Source of the DNA: Sorghum bicolor
Lineage: Eukaryota; Streptophyta; Magnoliopsida; Poales; Poaceae
DNA length: 64,000 nucleotides
Direction: 5' to 3'
Assembly (NCBI RefSeq): GCF_000003195.3
Contig: NC_012871.2
Location: 10,961,997 to 11,025,996, forward strand
Made by a program: the position numbers and the translations under genes
Notes under the pieces: model-generated
Databases searched by the model: none
What the model was told of the DNA's origin: nothing
What the model saw: only the letters and a program-made list of their open reading frames with translations
Part shown: positions 35,109 through 46,949 of the stretch, in pieces
How the letters are laid out: each line of letters opens with the position of its first letter
How positions within the stretch are numbered: the first letter of the stretch is position 1

Positions 35109-35733
35109 TAAGTATAGCATAACTATATAAATACATCATTCATTATAAATAGATAGATGATGTGGAAGGTGATAATAAAAAACCTAACTACCATATAATT
35201 AAAAAAATCCACAATTATCTCTCTACATAAATATACAAAGAACACACCATTGGTTTAATCTTGTAAAAACTAGCTAAATTGAGAAGCAAACATGTTGAGA
35301 GGCATTATCCAACCATATTAAGCAACCCCATCTAACCATATCAACAAATAAAGACAAGAAGCTAGCTATTCTTCTCTCTCACTCATAAAACATATATACA
35401 TGTTGATAAATAAATTGAAAAATTGATAAAGAGAGAGAGACATAAAATAGAACACCTAAGTATAGCATAACTATATAAATACATCATTCATTATAAATGG
35501 ATAGATGATGTGGAAGGTGACAATAAAAAACCTAACTATCATATAATTAAAAAAAGTCAACAATTATCTCTCTACATAAATATACAAGAACACACCATTG
35601 GTTTAATCTTGTAAAAACTAGCTAAATTGAGAAGAAACATGTTGAGAGACATTATCCAACCATATTAAACAACCCCATCTAACCATATCAACAAATCATG
35701 ACAAAAAGCTAGCAATTCTTCTCTCTCACTCAT
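35109..35733. repeat. Tandem duplication of about 280 bp inside the CACTA element
   Basis: The segments 35109-35386 and 35456-35733 are nearly identical, from CTAAGTATAGCATAACTATA to TTCTTCTCTCTCACTCAT, with few substitutions. They lie upstream of TNP2, in the promoter or 5' leader. Confidence 0.9.
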
Positions 35734-36425
35734 GGTGAAATCCTAGATCCAAAAAGTGGCTCAAATTGAGCTAGAATGAGCAAATTGAGGCAATAGGGAC
35801 ATAAACTAACCTCTTTTAGCAACCTCCTTCCAAGAAATGAAGATCAAAACCTCTCCCCTTGTATTTTGAGAAATCTGGAACTCCAAAATCACCCCCAATG
35901 GAAGGTGGGTGCGAGATACTGTGTTCTGGTCGGAGAGGAGATGGGGTATTTATACCGAGATAACACAGGCGGTGGATTAAGTCAACCGCCTGTGATAAAC
36001 GTTTCCACAGGCAGCCGAAAATCTCTGACACCGCCCGATTTATACCACAGGCGCGTCGTAACTGGAACCGCCTGTGGTATAAAAAGGGGGCGACAGCAAT
36101 GACCCTCTTTCTACTAGTGTTAGGAAGCGATCATTGCAGCCTAAATTTAAGTCAATTTACAATGGCTCCACAGTTGTAATTATAACAAAAAATTTTAGGT
36201 ACGAGTAGTACAACAACAGTAGCACAGTTGTGCCCACTGCATAAAGGCTCAATGCCAATGCCAACACAACACGTCCATATCTTTCTTGTTATACAAACTG
36301 AAATATTACAAGTTTTTTACTATTGGCAAACCATAAACTTTAATAACTTAAATACTACGAGGATTCATAAGAGTTGGCAACTTAGGAGTTATGAGGAAGA
36401 GCAAAGTTGTATTGTATGTGTACCT

Positions 36426-37170
36426 GGAGTCAAGAAGCTCATGTAGGGAACAACACATGTAGGGAATATTTCCGTTCCGTTTTCATCCTTAAGTACGGGT
36501 GTCCTCACATAGCTTGGTCACCCGTTTAGACTCTATATCAACACTGAATACCCCGTCACGTGCCCAGATGATAATAGCACCAAGGCTATGAATAGTGCCA
36601 ACCGCATAGAAGGGGTAATAAGGATTAGCATGGCGCACTGTCCCAAGATCAATGACTCGAGCTGGTGCCCCCATCTGATGACAAGCCCGTCCAGACTGGC
36701 CTCCATTGACAATATGTGAGTCCTTGGCTTGTCCACTCTGGCAACTTCCAATCCGCCATATTCTGTAGGCGTGAGCAGAATTTGAGGCCCTGGGTGGCAT
36801 GGCATCCAGGTGGTAGGTCGACCGAGCTGATCTCCTGCGCACCTAAATCGTACTTGAGGATTCTAATAGTGTTACAAAGCCCGAAGTATATATTGCATTC
36901 CCAACGACCACGCTGCCGGTAAGCGCATTTTCAAACAAAATTGTAGAGTGATCTAGAGGCTCCCGGGCTGCAGAGGCTGTGTGCGTGTGTTGTGGCTCCA
37001 TATGCACCTGCCTGCGATGAGTAGATGTAGGCATACACCTCCTTTGCTAAGGTGCCCACGAAGACGACGAGGAAATAATGGCCCAAGCTGTCGCTGGGAG
37101 TAGCAGTGGAGGCGCAAAGGAGCAAGGAGCACAGCCTTCCAGGTGAGGTGATCGGTTTGCAACTGGCAAC
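36426..37170 (-). pseudogene. F-box family protein relic (copy A)
   Basis: Minus-strand pieces in several frames: LGHYFLVVFVGT (about 37080), AYIYSSQAG, LTGSVVVGNAIY (about 36900), VDLPPGCHATQG, ILLTPTEYGGLEVARVDK, then ARVIDLGTVRHANPYYPF and DGVFSVDIESKRVTKLCED. It ends at a GT donor after SFLTPG (36426), the same intron position as copies B and D. These are the beta-propeller-like repeats of a grass F-box family that recruits targets to SCF ubiquitin ligases. The F-box itself is missing and at least three frameshifts occur. Confidence 0.75.
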
Positions 37171-39050
37171 ATGGGCAGGCTCAAGAGGTCACTCGTGATG
37201 GGGTGATGATCGAGTTATGGTTCTTCTAATTTCAAAGAACTGAATTTCTGATAGATTGCTCATGGTGCTACATGACTCCTATATACTCACTACATGTACA
37301 TGAGTACCTGTCAAAAACTCAGAGTGCTGATCTGCTTTGTATCTCCTGAATATATAGTGACTACAATTATAACTTTCACATGGTTTGAACTGGCAATGCA
37401 GGTCTGTTTTGTGGCTAGCATGTTCCGTTTACCAAGAGAACTAAACAATGGTGACATGAACCCATATTAGCAAACCTCAATTTGTTTCCACTAGATGCAT
37501 CCATAGATGCTGAAAGCACACTTGGCAGACAGCAGTTGTAGAGCTATTTGGCCTTAATATTTGTTACAAATGTTAAGCAAAATAATTTGGCAATAGCTTT
37601 GCATAAAACTGCAAAGGTTTTTAAAGGCAAACGGAAGGAGGGTCCTCCACCTGAATTGTGCAAGCTAGCTGGGACATAGACTAGAGGTTTACATGTCACA
37701 AGTTAAAAACCGTGGATTTAATTTCTCAAATTCTGCTATAACTGGTACACAATTTCCTTTCATAACTTCCAATAATACAAATGTCTCATGCTAAAAGTTG
37801 GGATAATAAGAATATATAATTAGCAACACGATTCGGAATCCAAACAAAATTTGAAGCTTTAAGAGCTGAACCAAACTACTGCAATGAAAAGGCATGCATG
37901 GAAGTAGAGTGTTTGAATATAGTAAGTTCATTTTAAAGAGTTGCAATCTCTGATGGCAAACTCGAGTTCAGAAGTACATATAGAGTATAATGCTGCTAGG
38001 TCGTACAAACAAACCCACTTAAGCTTTACACACCACCAACCATTCCATACACAAAGATCTAGGGAACATATGAAGGCCAGAAGAAAATACAAGTCACAAG
38101 TTAAATAGCTCTTTTCCACGGTGAAACCACAAATCACACCTATATATGATGTCTGCCAGCACTTCATTCTTAAACCAGGAACTTGAGTTCTTCATGCACT
38201 TGGCACACCAGCAGTTGCTCCCTCCCCTGTAACGGCTGCATGCAGTGCTGCCGAATGAAAATTACATAAGCCAATTGCCTAATTGAGAAACTATGCTTCC
38301 CTCGATTAAATTTGGTCACCCATTGGCCCCTGGGAGCAATAAGATGATGCTGATAACTGAACAAGCGCAGTACTACTTATTATCCTGACGTGTTCGAGAA
38401 AAACAAAACATTATCCTCAGACTCCAAGAAAATGGCCCATGCATATAGAGCATGGATTCGAACATCAAGAAAACAACTCATATTTTTTTATAATTATATT
38501 GGTATCCATAGTTTACGTAGTTACGTGTCATTGTCCATTAACAGATTAGAGTGAAGGAGGTACACAAATCTTCAAGACTAGAGATGATGATTAACCATGT
38601 ACACAAAATCTTCAACAGAAGGTGGACTCAAACAACAAATAATTACCACACTTTGTGTAACATTAATATCATAATCCATATTTCATTGTCCTAAAGTGAC
38701 ACTGAGATCAGGGTTAATGAGTGTTCTCTGCTACAAGTCGGCTATGCTCCACAATTCATCCTATACATATCAATGGATAAGGACATCTAGCATGTTGCAA
38801 ATTGAATGGGTTCCATATAACAAAAATATTTAGGCAGAAGTATCAAAGTTTTACAGGTACCGTCTTCTGTAAAATCTCTGTTCTTGAGCCAAAATAAGGT
38901 ACATGTTCATATCTGTCTTGTTACTCATTGAAATATTACAGTTTCTAGAGTTGTTAGGTCCTTAACTATTGGCAAACCATGCTGGAAGCACAAACATGTT
39001 CGTATATTTCATGTTATTAAGTGAAATACTATGATGTCATAACAATATGC
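37171..39050. repeat. Intergenic stretch homologous to 47200-47650
   Basis: Long parts of 37400-37890 align with 47220-47630. Shared phrases include CTGGCAATGCAGGTC, ACATGAACCCATA, TGCATAAAACTGCA and GACCAAACTACTGCA, in the same order. 38890-39050 also resembles 36270-36420 (GAAATATTACA, ACTATTGGCAAACCAT). This shows that the F-box copies arose by local duplication. No other gene is seen. Confidence 0.7.
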
Positions 39051-39082
39051 AACTCAAAAATTAATAAAATCTGTATTTGTAC

Positions 39083-39500
39083 CTGGAGTGCAGAAGCTTG
39101 TGTAGGGAACAAAATAGTTGACACTACTGTTCCCACATACCTTCCTGACCCGGTTAAACACTAGATCAATAGTGAATGCCCCAGCATTTTTCGTCATGAC
39201 GAACAAGGCGCCAAGGCCATGCACAAAGGCAACTATAAAGATGGAGCCGGAATTATCAGGGAGCACCGTCTCGAGCTCAATGACTCCACTTGGTGCCCAC
39301 CTCAAAACTCCATTGGGACCGGCTTCCCTTGACCACAAATGAAGCCGTGAATTCTTCTCCACTCTTACAATCCCCAATCCACCATGCTCCGTAGTCGTGA
39401 GCAGAATCCGACAACTTCGGCAGGAGCATTCGGGCGGTAGATCCACCCAGCCGACTTCACGCGCACCCATGTCAACTTCTAAAGCTGGTAGTTTCCATGG
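39083..39500 (-). pseudogene. F-box family protein, 3' part of copy B
   Basis: An open frame from about 39500: MGAREVGWVDLPPECSC, LLTTTEHGGLGIVRVEK, RLHLWSREAGPNGVLRW, VIELETVLP, HGLGALFVMTKNAGAFTIDL and RVRKVCGN, ending in PYTSFCTPG before a GT donor at 39082. It is the C-terminal half of the same F-box family. The N-terminal F-box of the same strand and family lies at 43556-43787, on the far side of a truncated copia element. The two are best read as one gene split by that insertion with loss of the middle. Confidence 0.75.
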
Positions 39501-42500
39501 TGGTGTAAAGCTTTAAGTCGGTCTGTAAAGCTTTACATCCCGGATATATGAACTATGTCAGGGTAAGATCTTATTCATACAATTATAAAGCTTCCAACAG
39601 CTGAAGCACATTGGACATCCATCTATTCTTTCTTACATTGATTCTTGGAACACCAAGGCTCTCAAAACTCTTACCCTTGACCATAGGATCAGGCGGACGT
39701 TTAATGTATGCATGCTTTATTTCTTCATAATCTTTTCTAAGCATGCATTTGCAACATCTTTTATACCCCTTTACATTTATCTCGGCAAGTTCCCATTTCT
39801 AGAACAGAGACACTTTACCGAGATTATTCTCATTGAAACTTGAGGACAATGACTTCTTTACTGTAGACTAATATCACTACCCATAAGTAAGATGTCCACA
39901 TATAGGATCAGGAAAATCGATTTTCCATTCTTAGACTTTGCATAAATGCTATTGTCCTTATCATTATCTTTAAAACTCAAACTTTCTCGTTAACTTTTAA
40001 CTTTAAATATTATTATCTAGAGCCTTGCTCAAAATCAAAATATATTACTTTAAGTGGCATCCCTTATGTTCTTTACTTCCATGACAAAAACAATGGTTTG
40101 TGCCATGTATGCTTTTCGTACTAATCCCCACTAAGGAATGTCATCTTTACATTCATCTGTTGTAACTCTAAATTGTAGTGTGCCACAAACACTCATTGGA
40201 GTGTATTTCTTCTCTTTGTGTGATTCTTTTCGCCATAAGTCATGCTATATGTTTTTATATTCCCTTTGGAGTCACACTTCATCTTGTAGACCCGTTACAG
40301 CCTACTGTCTTGGCTCCATTAGGAACTTCTTGTAAGTCCCAAACACCGTTGGTACTCATCTCTTTCATCTCATCCTCCATAGCTCCTTGCCATTTTGGAT
40401 GAGTGAGTTTCTTCACATGACTTCTTCAAATGAGATAGGTCATCTTCTATTTGAATTTTTTTACTAGCGTATACTTTATAGTCAATAGAAATGGCTGACT
40501 TTTCTAATAGGTATTTCTTTCATGTGGGACTGTTGTTGCTCTTTCATTGCCAAGAGGCAATTGATTCCATAGGCTCCTGTATTACAAGATCCTTGTTTAC
40601 ATTGTACATTTTCCTTGAAAAAACAAAAACAGGTGTTGTACAAGTCATACAACATCAACATGGCATTGAGCAATTTATCGATCTTAAATCATTGGAGTGA
40701 GCACGTATACTCACTTTTGTTCAAGTCTTAGAACTGTACATAGCACTCTCCCGGATTACATCATTTTTAAGCTTTCTTATTTGGGTTTAATATGTTGAAA
40801 TTTCATATGGTGCTTTAAACACCATCTTTGTACTTTGTCTACTTAGGGGTATCGTTATTATGACCATTGTACTCCCACAACGATCACATTCATCTTTTAT
40901 AGATCACTTTTATCACTTTTACCCTCGATGCAAACTATACATTTGGGAATGGGGAGTATCTTTCAATTTTCTCATAATCCCCCCTCGAAATGTGGCATGA
41001 ACTTTACTGCCATAATTTCGAAACCATTCGTTACTCTTGAGAATGAGGAAACTTTGATTGCTTACTCGTTCACATGATTGTATCATGCAAAACTGAGTTA
41101 TTTCTTTAATCTTTTAGGAGTACACTTTTCTCATTTCACTTAAATAACTCAAAAGTCCTTCAGTACTTTTGCAAGTCGTACTTGCATTCATTCTTATATT
41201 TTGGTTCATATGTAACTTTCTTTTTCTCGCCATGCAGGATGAGTACTATGCCAAAACTTTTCCCGCCATGCAGGATAATTCTCTATAAGGGACATAAATG
41301 CCAGAACTAGCTTTTAGCATTTTCAATCATCAAATTTAGAAATAAATCTGAAAACTCTTTGACACACATGTGTTAATCCAACTTTGGTCAAAATTAAACA
41401 TGCATATAACTTTTACAACTCTCATAAGTGAAACTAAAAATAAAGTTCTTTTACATAGGCGGTACATAAAAGTTTAACTAAACTTTTATTGCTCTATCTT
41501 CTTTCTTGGACCAATGTTCCTGAATTCCTTTCTTTTCAAGCTATTATTTAAAGAGCATGGCTGGTCAATAATAATGAGCATAAAAATAATCCTATGTTGG
41601 TCTGGTTAAAGACATGCAGATTAACTTTTAAATCTTTCCTTTTATATTCTAAATCACCTTTGGACAGAAATAGAATAAATCATCATTTTTCTACATCAAT
41701 TCTAAATCACCTTTGGGCAGAAATAGAACTATTGCATATAGATTGTATAAAAAATATCATGATATTGCTATTAAACAACTTTGCTCAAAAAAATAACAAT
41801 ATCATAATTTACTGAATTCTATTGACTTCTCTTTAACTTAAATTCTCCCTTTGGTTCGAATTTAATTAAGAGATAATCATCACCTTTATAGCAAAAATGT
41901 AAAAAAAAATACTATTTTCTATTTTTAGGAACATTTCTGATCTTTATCCATTCTCTAACAGATTGGTCACTTTGATGCAAAATTCATCAGAGATTTAAAC
42001 TTTAAATATAAACTTATAATATTGTTACCATCAACTTTGGTCAGAAAATAACAATATTGTAATTTATTGAATATCTATAACAATATTAAATTCTCCAATA
42101 AACTTTGACTTTGCAGGAAAAACATTAAAACTATTCTTTAAATAATAATTACTCAGAAGCACTTTTCTTTATTCTTCTTCTCTCTGAACCATTTTTTATG
42201 GTATAAATTTGAGTAGAGAACCAAAACTTCAAATAATAGCTTCTGAAAAAACTGCAATTCACAAACTGTACTGTACATCGGCCCGAAAGCCCAACTCACG
42301 CGTAGCGCGTTGCCCCGACCCAGTAGACGGGGAGGGCTGCGGCCCACTCGCGCGTGGGCTTGCTGTTCACGGCCCAGCAGCAAGAGCCCGGCTGCCTTCA
42401 CCCCCTCCCCCCCCCCCCCGCCCAGACCGTAACCTAAGCCTAGGCCAGGATTTCACTCGCCCGCCTAGGCCGAAAGTGACTCGGCCGATCGTGGCCGCTC

Positions 42501-43157
42501 ATCTAGATCCAATGGCCGAGCTTTGTTTTTGGGAGAACAAAACCCTCCAAAGCGATGGTTGAACCACAAAAACCCCCATGGTGGTCGTTAGTGCCGATGA
42601 GAAGGGTGCCTCCGGAGTAGATCCGACGGCTCCCCCTCCTCCTACCTTTCTTTTCTTTCTCTTCCCCTATCCTCTCTAGACTGTGACACCCAAAGATGAG
42701 TAGTAGCTTTGGTCATCCATGGTGGCCTAGAGGAACGGAAGAGATGGCATCGCCGCTGGGCCCCTCGCCGGCATGTGCGCTCGCCCGTGGCTGAGAGCGT
42801 CGCCGTCCAGCGGCCTCGTGGTGTTGCCCTTGACCCAGAGCCTAACGCAGAGACCTCTCGGTGGAGTGACCTTGCTGCTGGCTGACTGACAGCTTAGGTC
42901 CTTCTTCCCGCGCGACGTCTAATCACGGCGACAGTGGTGACTATGGCAAGAAAAAAAAGGCCCGAGAAGGTCACTTCCCTCGCCGCTGTCGTTTCTTTCT
43001 GTGTTGCTTTAGGTTTAGGGTTACGGTTAGATCCAGATCATATTGGGTCCCTTCCTTCTGTATTCTTTAGGGTTAGGGATTCGTGATTCCAAATTGAAAT
43101 TCATTTACCTCTTCTTTCTTTCTTTCCCGACTAGATCTACACAACTAGATGTAGCAA

Positions 43158-43174
43158 CCTTGGCTCTGATACCA
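43158..43174 (-). other. Primer-binding site, initiator tRNA-Met
   Basis: The minus strand reads TGGTATCAGAGCCAAGG one base after the LTR end. It is the standard copia primer site, complementary to the 3' end of initiator tRNA-Met. Confidence 0.85.
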
Positions 43175-43175
43175 T

Positions 43176-43555
43176 TGTAAGGACTTACAGAACCTCTAGC
43201 GGTAGATCGGCATCGGGTCGAACTCCTCTGCATCAAGGTCGTCGAGGATGTAGTGGCGACAAGTCGACGTAGAGGCGATGGTGTGATCGAGATTCGGTCC
43301 AGAGGGAACGGTGAATTCTAGTGGCGCTTCCCGTCGCTGACAACACAGCCCTCAAGATCGGATTAGGGTATAGAGAGTGGGGTGTGGCGGCTGCAGTAAA
43401 CCTCATGAAGCGAGCCCCAACCTCCACCTCCTCTTTATATGTGTTGCGCGACATAGGCCCACCAGCTAAGTTATTCGGCTGGACGCCTACGATCAGGGCA
43501 TGGTCAAGGGTCCGGCCCAGTCTTTCGACTTGGGCCAGTAGAGACCAACCTAACA
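43176..43555 (-). repeat. LTR of the truncated copia element
   Basis: 380 bp on the minus strand, from TGTTAGGTTGG to TCCTTACA. A TATA box (TATAAAGAGG, minus strand, about 43435) marks the likely transcription start. No partner LTR is found at the other end. Confidence 0.75.
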
Positions 43556-43787
43556 AGTAAAGCATACCCCATTCCTTTCTTGTAGGTGGAGTAAGCTCGC
43601 CCAACATCGGAGGCCTTCGGTTATGGAGCTCGCAGAATCGGTGGCTGAAGCCACGGTCGGCGACGATGCGGTGCTAGCCCTTGCAAACAAGCGCGGCGTG
43701 GACAAGGTCTGCTAGCTCATCTAGAGGGATGCAGAGGAGGCAATCTTCGACGAGCTCGTCCATTAGAGGCGGAGGCAATGGCGCCAT
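43556..43787 (-). pseudogene. F-box domain, 5' part of copy B
   Basis: The ATG at 43787 begins MAPLPPPLMDELVEDCLLCI, then PLDELADLVHAALVCKG, a TAG in place of the usual Trp, and HRIVADRGFSHRFCELHN. This is an F-box, the domain that binds Skp1 in SCF ubiquitin ligases. The frame runs on to PTRKEWGMLY, where the copia LTR starts. The stop codon and the insertion both disable it. The C-terminal half lies at 39083-39500. Confidence 0.75.
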
Positions 43788-43874
43788 GGTTCTCGCTTGG
43801 AGCCTACTCGGTGGTGAGGGTTTAGGGGATGACAATGATTGGTTCTTCCGATTTTCCTGAGCATAAGATGGGCC

Positions 43875-44868
43875 CACTACTACCGAATTTCTTTTCTGAG
43901 GCGGGCAAAAACAATTTTTCGAGGCGGGCAAGATAAACATCTCTAACAGAAGGTCACGGTTAATCAAGCATTAACAGAGGTGTTTGTTTGCCCGCCTCGG
44001 TAAATATTTTAGAAAAAAAGTGAAAAAGCCCATCGACAAGCCCACTGAGTCCATCGATGGCCCTGCCAAGACCAATCCACCACTGCTACCGCCCCAAGCC
44101 TGGTGCACCGGATTCACCTTCAGGGATGTGATGGCGGCTGGATCCACCTTCAGGGATGTGATGGCGGCTGGATCCACCGCCAGGGACGAGGTAGGGCTCG
44201 AATTCGCTGCTTGCCGCTGATTTGGAGCCGCCGAGGAAGAGGTTGGGGTCGGATTTGCTGCTGGGGAAGAGGTTGGGGCTGAATACATCGCCGGGGAGGA
44301 GGGGTCGTGCTCGCTGCCGATTTGGAGCCGCGCCGCTATGGCCAGAAGGAGGAGGGGCGCCGCCATTGTGGGAGCGAGGAGAGGGCACCCCGCGCCCGCT
44401 GCCTACTGCAAAGAAGGGGAAGGTGGTGGGGCGCATCCGGGAGAGAGGAGAGGGTGCCGCTGCTAGATGTGGAGGAGGGGGAGGTGGGGCGCTGCTGCCT
44501 GCGTGAGGTGAGGTGGAGAAGTGTTCGATTGAGGCTGAAACCCTAGTCTTTTGTTATATATGTGACCTTAGAACTGGGCTTCTTGGGCTAGCGGGCTGGA
44601 CTTGATTTATCGAGGTGGTTGGAGTTAAAATGCCCGCCTCAGTTAATTATTTACCGAGACGGTTATGTTACGATGTCTGCCTTGGTTAATGTGTATTTAC
44701 TGTGGCGGGTATTTTAAGGGTGCTCGCCTCGGTTAATCAATTTTATAAGGCGATTAATAGAAAATGACCGCCTCAGTTAATGCCAAGCATTAACCAAGGC
44801 AGTTAAAATTTCTTCCCATCTTGAAGGGTGTTTTCAAAAGGTCTCAGAAAATTTTTTTTGTAGTAGTG
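43875..44868. mobile_element. Complete 994-bp non-autonomous CACTA element
   Basis: It starts CACTACTACCGAATTTC and ends TTTTTTTTGTAGTAGTG. The GCC duplication flanks both sides (43872-43874 and 44869-44871). Subterminal phrases like GAGGCGGGCAAA and CGCCTCGGTTAAT recur at both ends. The interior is GC-rich with a tandem repeat GATCCACCTTCAGGGATGTG near 44110-44170, and ORFs on both strands without known domains. It may carry captured host sequence but shows no proof of it. Confidence 0.9.
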
Positions 44869-44927
44869 GCCTGAGTTGATTGAGGTGGTCTTGAACGGAA
44901 CCGAAAAATTTGGTTATTATTAAAGAA

Positions 44928-45402
44928 AAAATCTCCAAAAGACTCTATAAATGACTTTCTAAATTTAGTATCTCTCCATTCTGCCTCATTTGCTGTCTAC
45001 TTTTGTATAGCCTACCTCACTAGCCATCCATTCCCTTAACGTTACAAGCCTATTGGAATATTGTAGTATTTTTTGTCATATCTATTTTATAGAGTACTCC
45101 CTCCATACCTATAAAAAAAGTCGTTTTAACAAGGTTTAGGTCAAATATTGGGAATATAAACCATGAATAACTTTTAATTTATTGAGTTCGAAAATATGAG
45201 AACCATATGAATAGATTTTGTCCTGAAAAATACTTTCATAAAAACATACATATACCACTTTTGATAAATATTTTTATAAAAATAAGGAGTCAAAATTAGG
45301 CTTTGGAAACCATGTTGTTGTCCTAAACGAATTTCTTTATGGGTACAGAGGGAAGTTAAATCGGTAAATTTGGCTTTTTTTTACTAGTCTCTTGGAGATG
45401 CT
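44928..45402. mobile_element. MITE with GAGCATCTCCAA-type end, interrupted by a Stowaway
   Basis: The right end CTCTTGGAGATGCTC matches the terminal repeat of the MITE at 51282. The left end ATCTCCAAAAGACTCT is partial. A Stowaway element sits inside. The left border is uncertain. Confidence 0.5.
45097..45355. mobile_element. Stowaway MITE
   Basis: It starts CTCCCTCCATACCTATAAA after TA. Its right end, TTTATGGGTACAGAGGGAAG, is the imperfect inverse. Typical Stowaway (Tc1/Mariner-derived) ends. No coding capacity. Confidence 0.75.
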
Positions 45403-45803
45403 CTAAGACTCCTAGCCAGTTTCAATAAGAGCAATATAGTAAATTGGCTTATTGTCAAGTCCGTGAAACAAACTCAGAACAACCCATATTTATATATGAG
45501 TTAAAATAGTGTATATTCAACTATGATAAAAAAATATGATATAGAGTCTAATTCCATACCCTATTAGAGCAAGATGTAAATTCCATCTCACTTCCGAAAC
45601 CTATTAGCGAGCCCCAGAGCGTGCTATAAGTTGCACACTAGAAACATAGCATTGAGATCCATAGAATCAATTTTTATCTCCCACCTCATGAATTTAAGAT
45701 AGCATTATGTGAGTTATATCTGAACTTTGGAAAGTTGTGGAATGTCAAATTCCAAGGCAAATAATCTAGTCTATTAAGCAGGTTCCAATTTCTCCAAAAT
45801 GAA

Positions 45804-46310
45804 ATGATCCAAACGGTCCCTTACTGTTTTGTTTTGAAATGTTCCTTACAAAAATGGCAAGCTTACTACTCAAGGATTAGTAAAACGAAGTTGGTGGAAA
45901 GGGTGGTGGATATAGAGCGCTCACTTGACTTCGTGATGCGAACTCAGAACCCATATATTCATATAATTACCGAGAGAGCAGAGAGGTTCCATCTAAAGAG
46001 ACTTACCACAGATTTCGACAAGCCGGTAATGGAGACCGGTCTTTTTTTTCCCCTTTATCCCAATGCCAGTGTTGGTTGGCAGTTGAAACAAATGAGGCGA
46101 TTGCAATTGCAAGAGATCGCCTACTGGATGGGAGGGGATCTACTTTGCAGAATTGATGGACTCGTTTTGCATTCAGAACGAAGCTCGCTCGTCCCTCGTG
46201 CCTTGCCTCATTTCCTGGAACAGGATACCCTCCATCCAGTGAACTTGTGGAGGAGTCCAATGCACAGAAGCATGGTTCTCAGCCATGGCTTTCAGTTCTG
46301 TCCTGATTAA
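45804..46310 (+). other. Unrecognised 168-codon ORF ending at a MITE
   Basis: An open frame beginning MIQTVPYCFVLKCSLQKWQA without recognisable domain. Its TAA stop is the target duplication of the MITE at 46311, so the original frame may have continued past it. It could be a chance ORF. Confidence 0.25.
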
Positions 46311-46552
46311 GGCCTTGTCTAGTTCCCAAAAAAATTTGCAAATTTTTTCAGATTCTCCATCACATCGAATCTTTAGACGCATGCATAGAGTATTAAATAT
46401 AGATGAAAATAAAAACTAATTGTCCAGTTTGGTCGGAATTGACGAGACAAATCTTTTGAGCCTAGTTAGTTCATGATTGGATAATATTTGTCAAATACAA
46501 ACGAAATTGCTACGGTATCGATTTTCCAAATTTTTTTGAAGTAAACGAGGCC
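46311..46552. mobile_element. Tourist-like MITE (GGCCTTGT family), TAA target duplication
   Basis: It starts GGCCTTGTCTAGTTCCC and ends GTAAACGAGGCC, flanked by TAA on both sides. It shares long interior phrases (CATCGAATCTT, ATTAAATATAGATGAAAATA, AGCCTAGTTA) with 61559-61803. PIF/Harbinger-derived Tourist type by its 3-bp TAA duplication. Confidence 0.88.
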
Positions 46553-46684
46553 TAAAACCACACTTGCAGAGACATTTGCCTACTGCACGGGCGGCTTCCT
46601 TCACCTGTGCCCGAACGCTGCCTATCAGACCCAGTTGCATCTACTTTTTCTTTAAAACAATGTATTTTCATCCACTCCAATGTA

Positions 46685-46946
46685 CTCTCTCCATTCCAAA
46701 TTATAAGTCATTCCAAAAAATTTGGAGAATCAAACCAGCTCAAGTTTGACCAAATTTATATCATAAGATAATAACATTTATAATAACGACTAAGTATCAT
46801 TAGATTCTTCATTAATTATATTTTCATATTATATCTATTTAATGTCATAAATCTTTGTATTTCTTTCTATAATTTTGGTCAAAAAACATGAAATGCTTTG
46901 ACTCTCCAAGATTCTTAGAATGACTTATAATTTAAGATGGAGAGAG
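46685..46946. mobile_element. Stowaway MITE, TA duplication
   Basis: It starts CTCTCTCCATTCCAAATTAT and ends AAGATGGAGAGAG, with TA on both sides. The long inverted arms (TTATAAGTCATTCC and GAATGACTTATAA) are typical of Stowaway. Confidence 0.88.
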
Positions 46947-46949
46947 TAA

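Larger units (their letters stand above)
30723..36119 (-). mobile_element. Complete CACTA element (CACTAG family) with transposase and Ulp1 relics
   Basis: It begins CACTAGTACATTGGCATAC and ends CTCTTTCTACTAGTG, with the TTA duplication on both sides (30720-30722 and 36120-36122). Length is 5397 bp. Subterminal repeats of CAGGCGGT/ACCGCCTG occur at both ends. Minus-strand genes in order: TNP2 (35001-33349) and a DUF8039/Ulp1-like protease (33360-31200). An internal deletion appears to have fused them. Ends, repeats and the right-end TATAAAAAGG phrase match the 1-kb element at 9903-10909. Confidence 0.93.
39530..43555 (-). mobile_element. Truncated Ty1/copia element with one LTR, inserted in F-box copy B
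   Basis: Minus orientation. The 5' LTR is 43555-43176, with TG and CA borders. A primer-binding site for tRNA-iMet follows at once (43174-43158, reverse complement TGGTATCAGAGCCAAGG). Degraded pol is readable downstream in scattered frames: KEMSTNGVWDLQEVPNGAKT (about 40370), LMAKRITQRE, KSIFLILYVD and IVHISGM (about 39540), all reverse transcriptase. The element stops there, so RNase H and the 3' LTR are missing. Some filler with repeated GTAAAGCTTTA (39500-39535) marks the broken end. Non-coding LTR-like and leader sequence fills 41200-43150. Confidence 0.75.

Noticed and set aside
43971..44506. ORFs inside the 1-kb CACTA element
   Set aside because: Both strands open, repetitive and without domain. 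No support for a captured gene.
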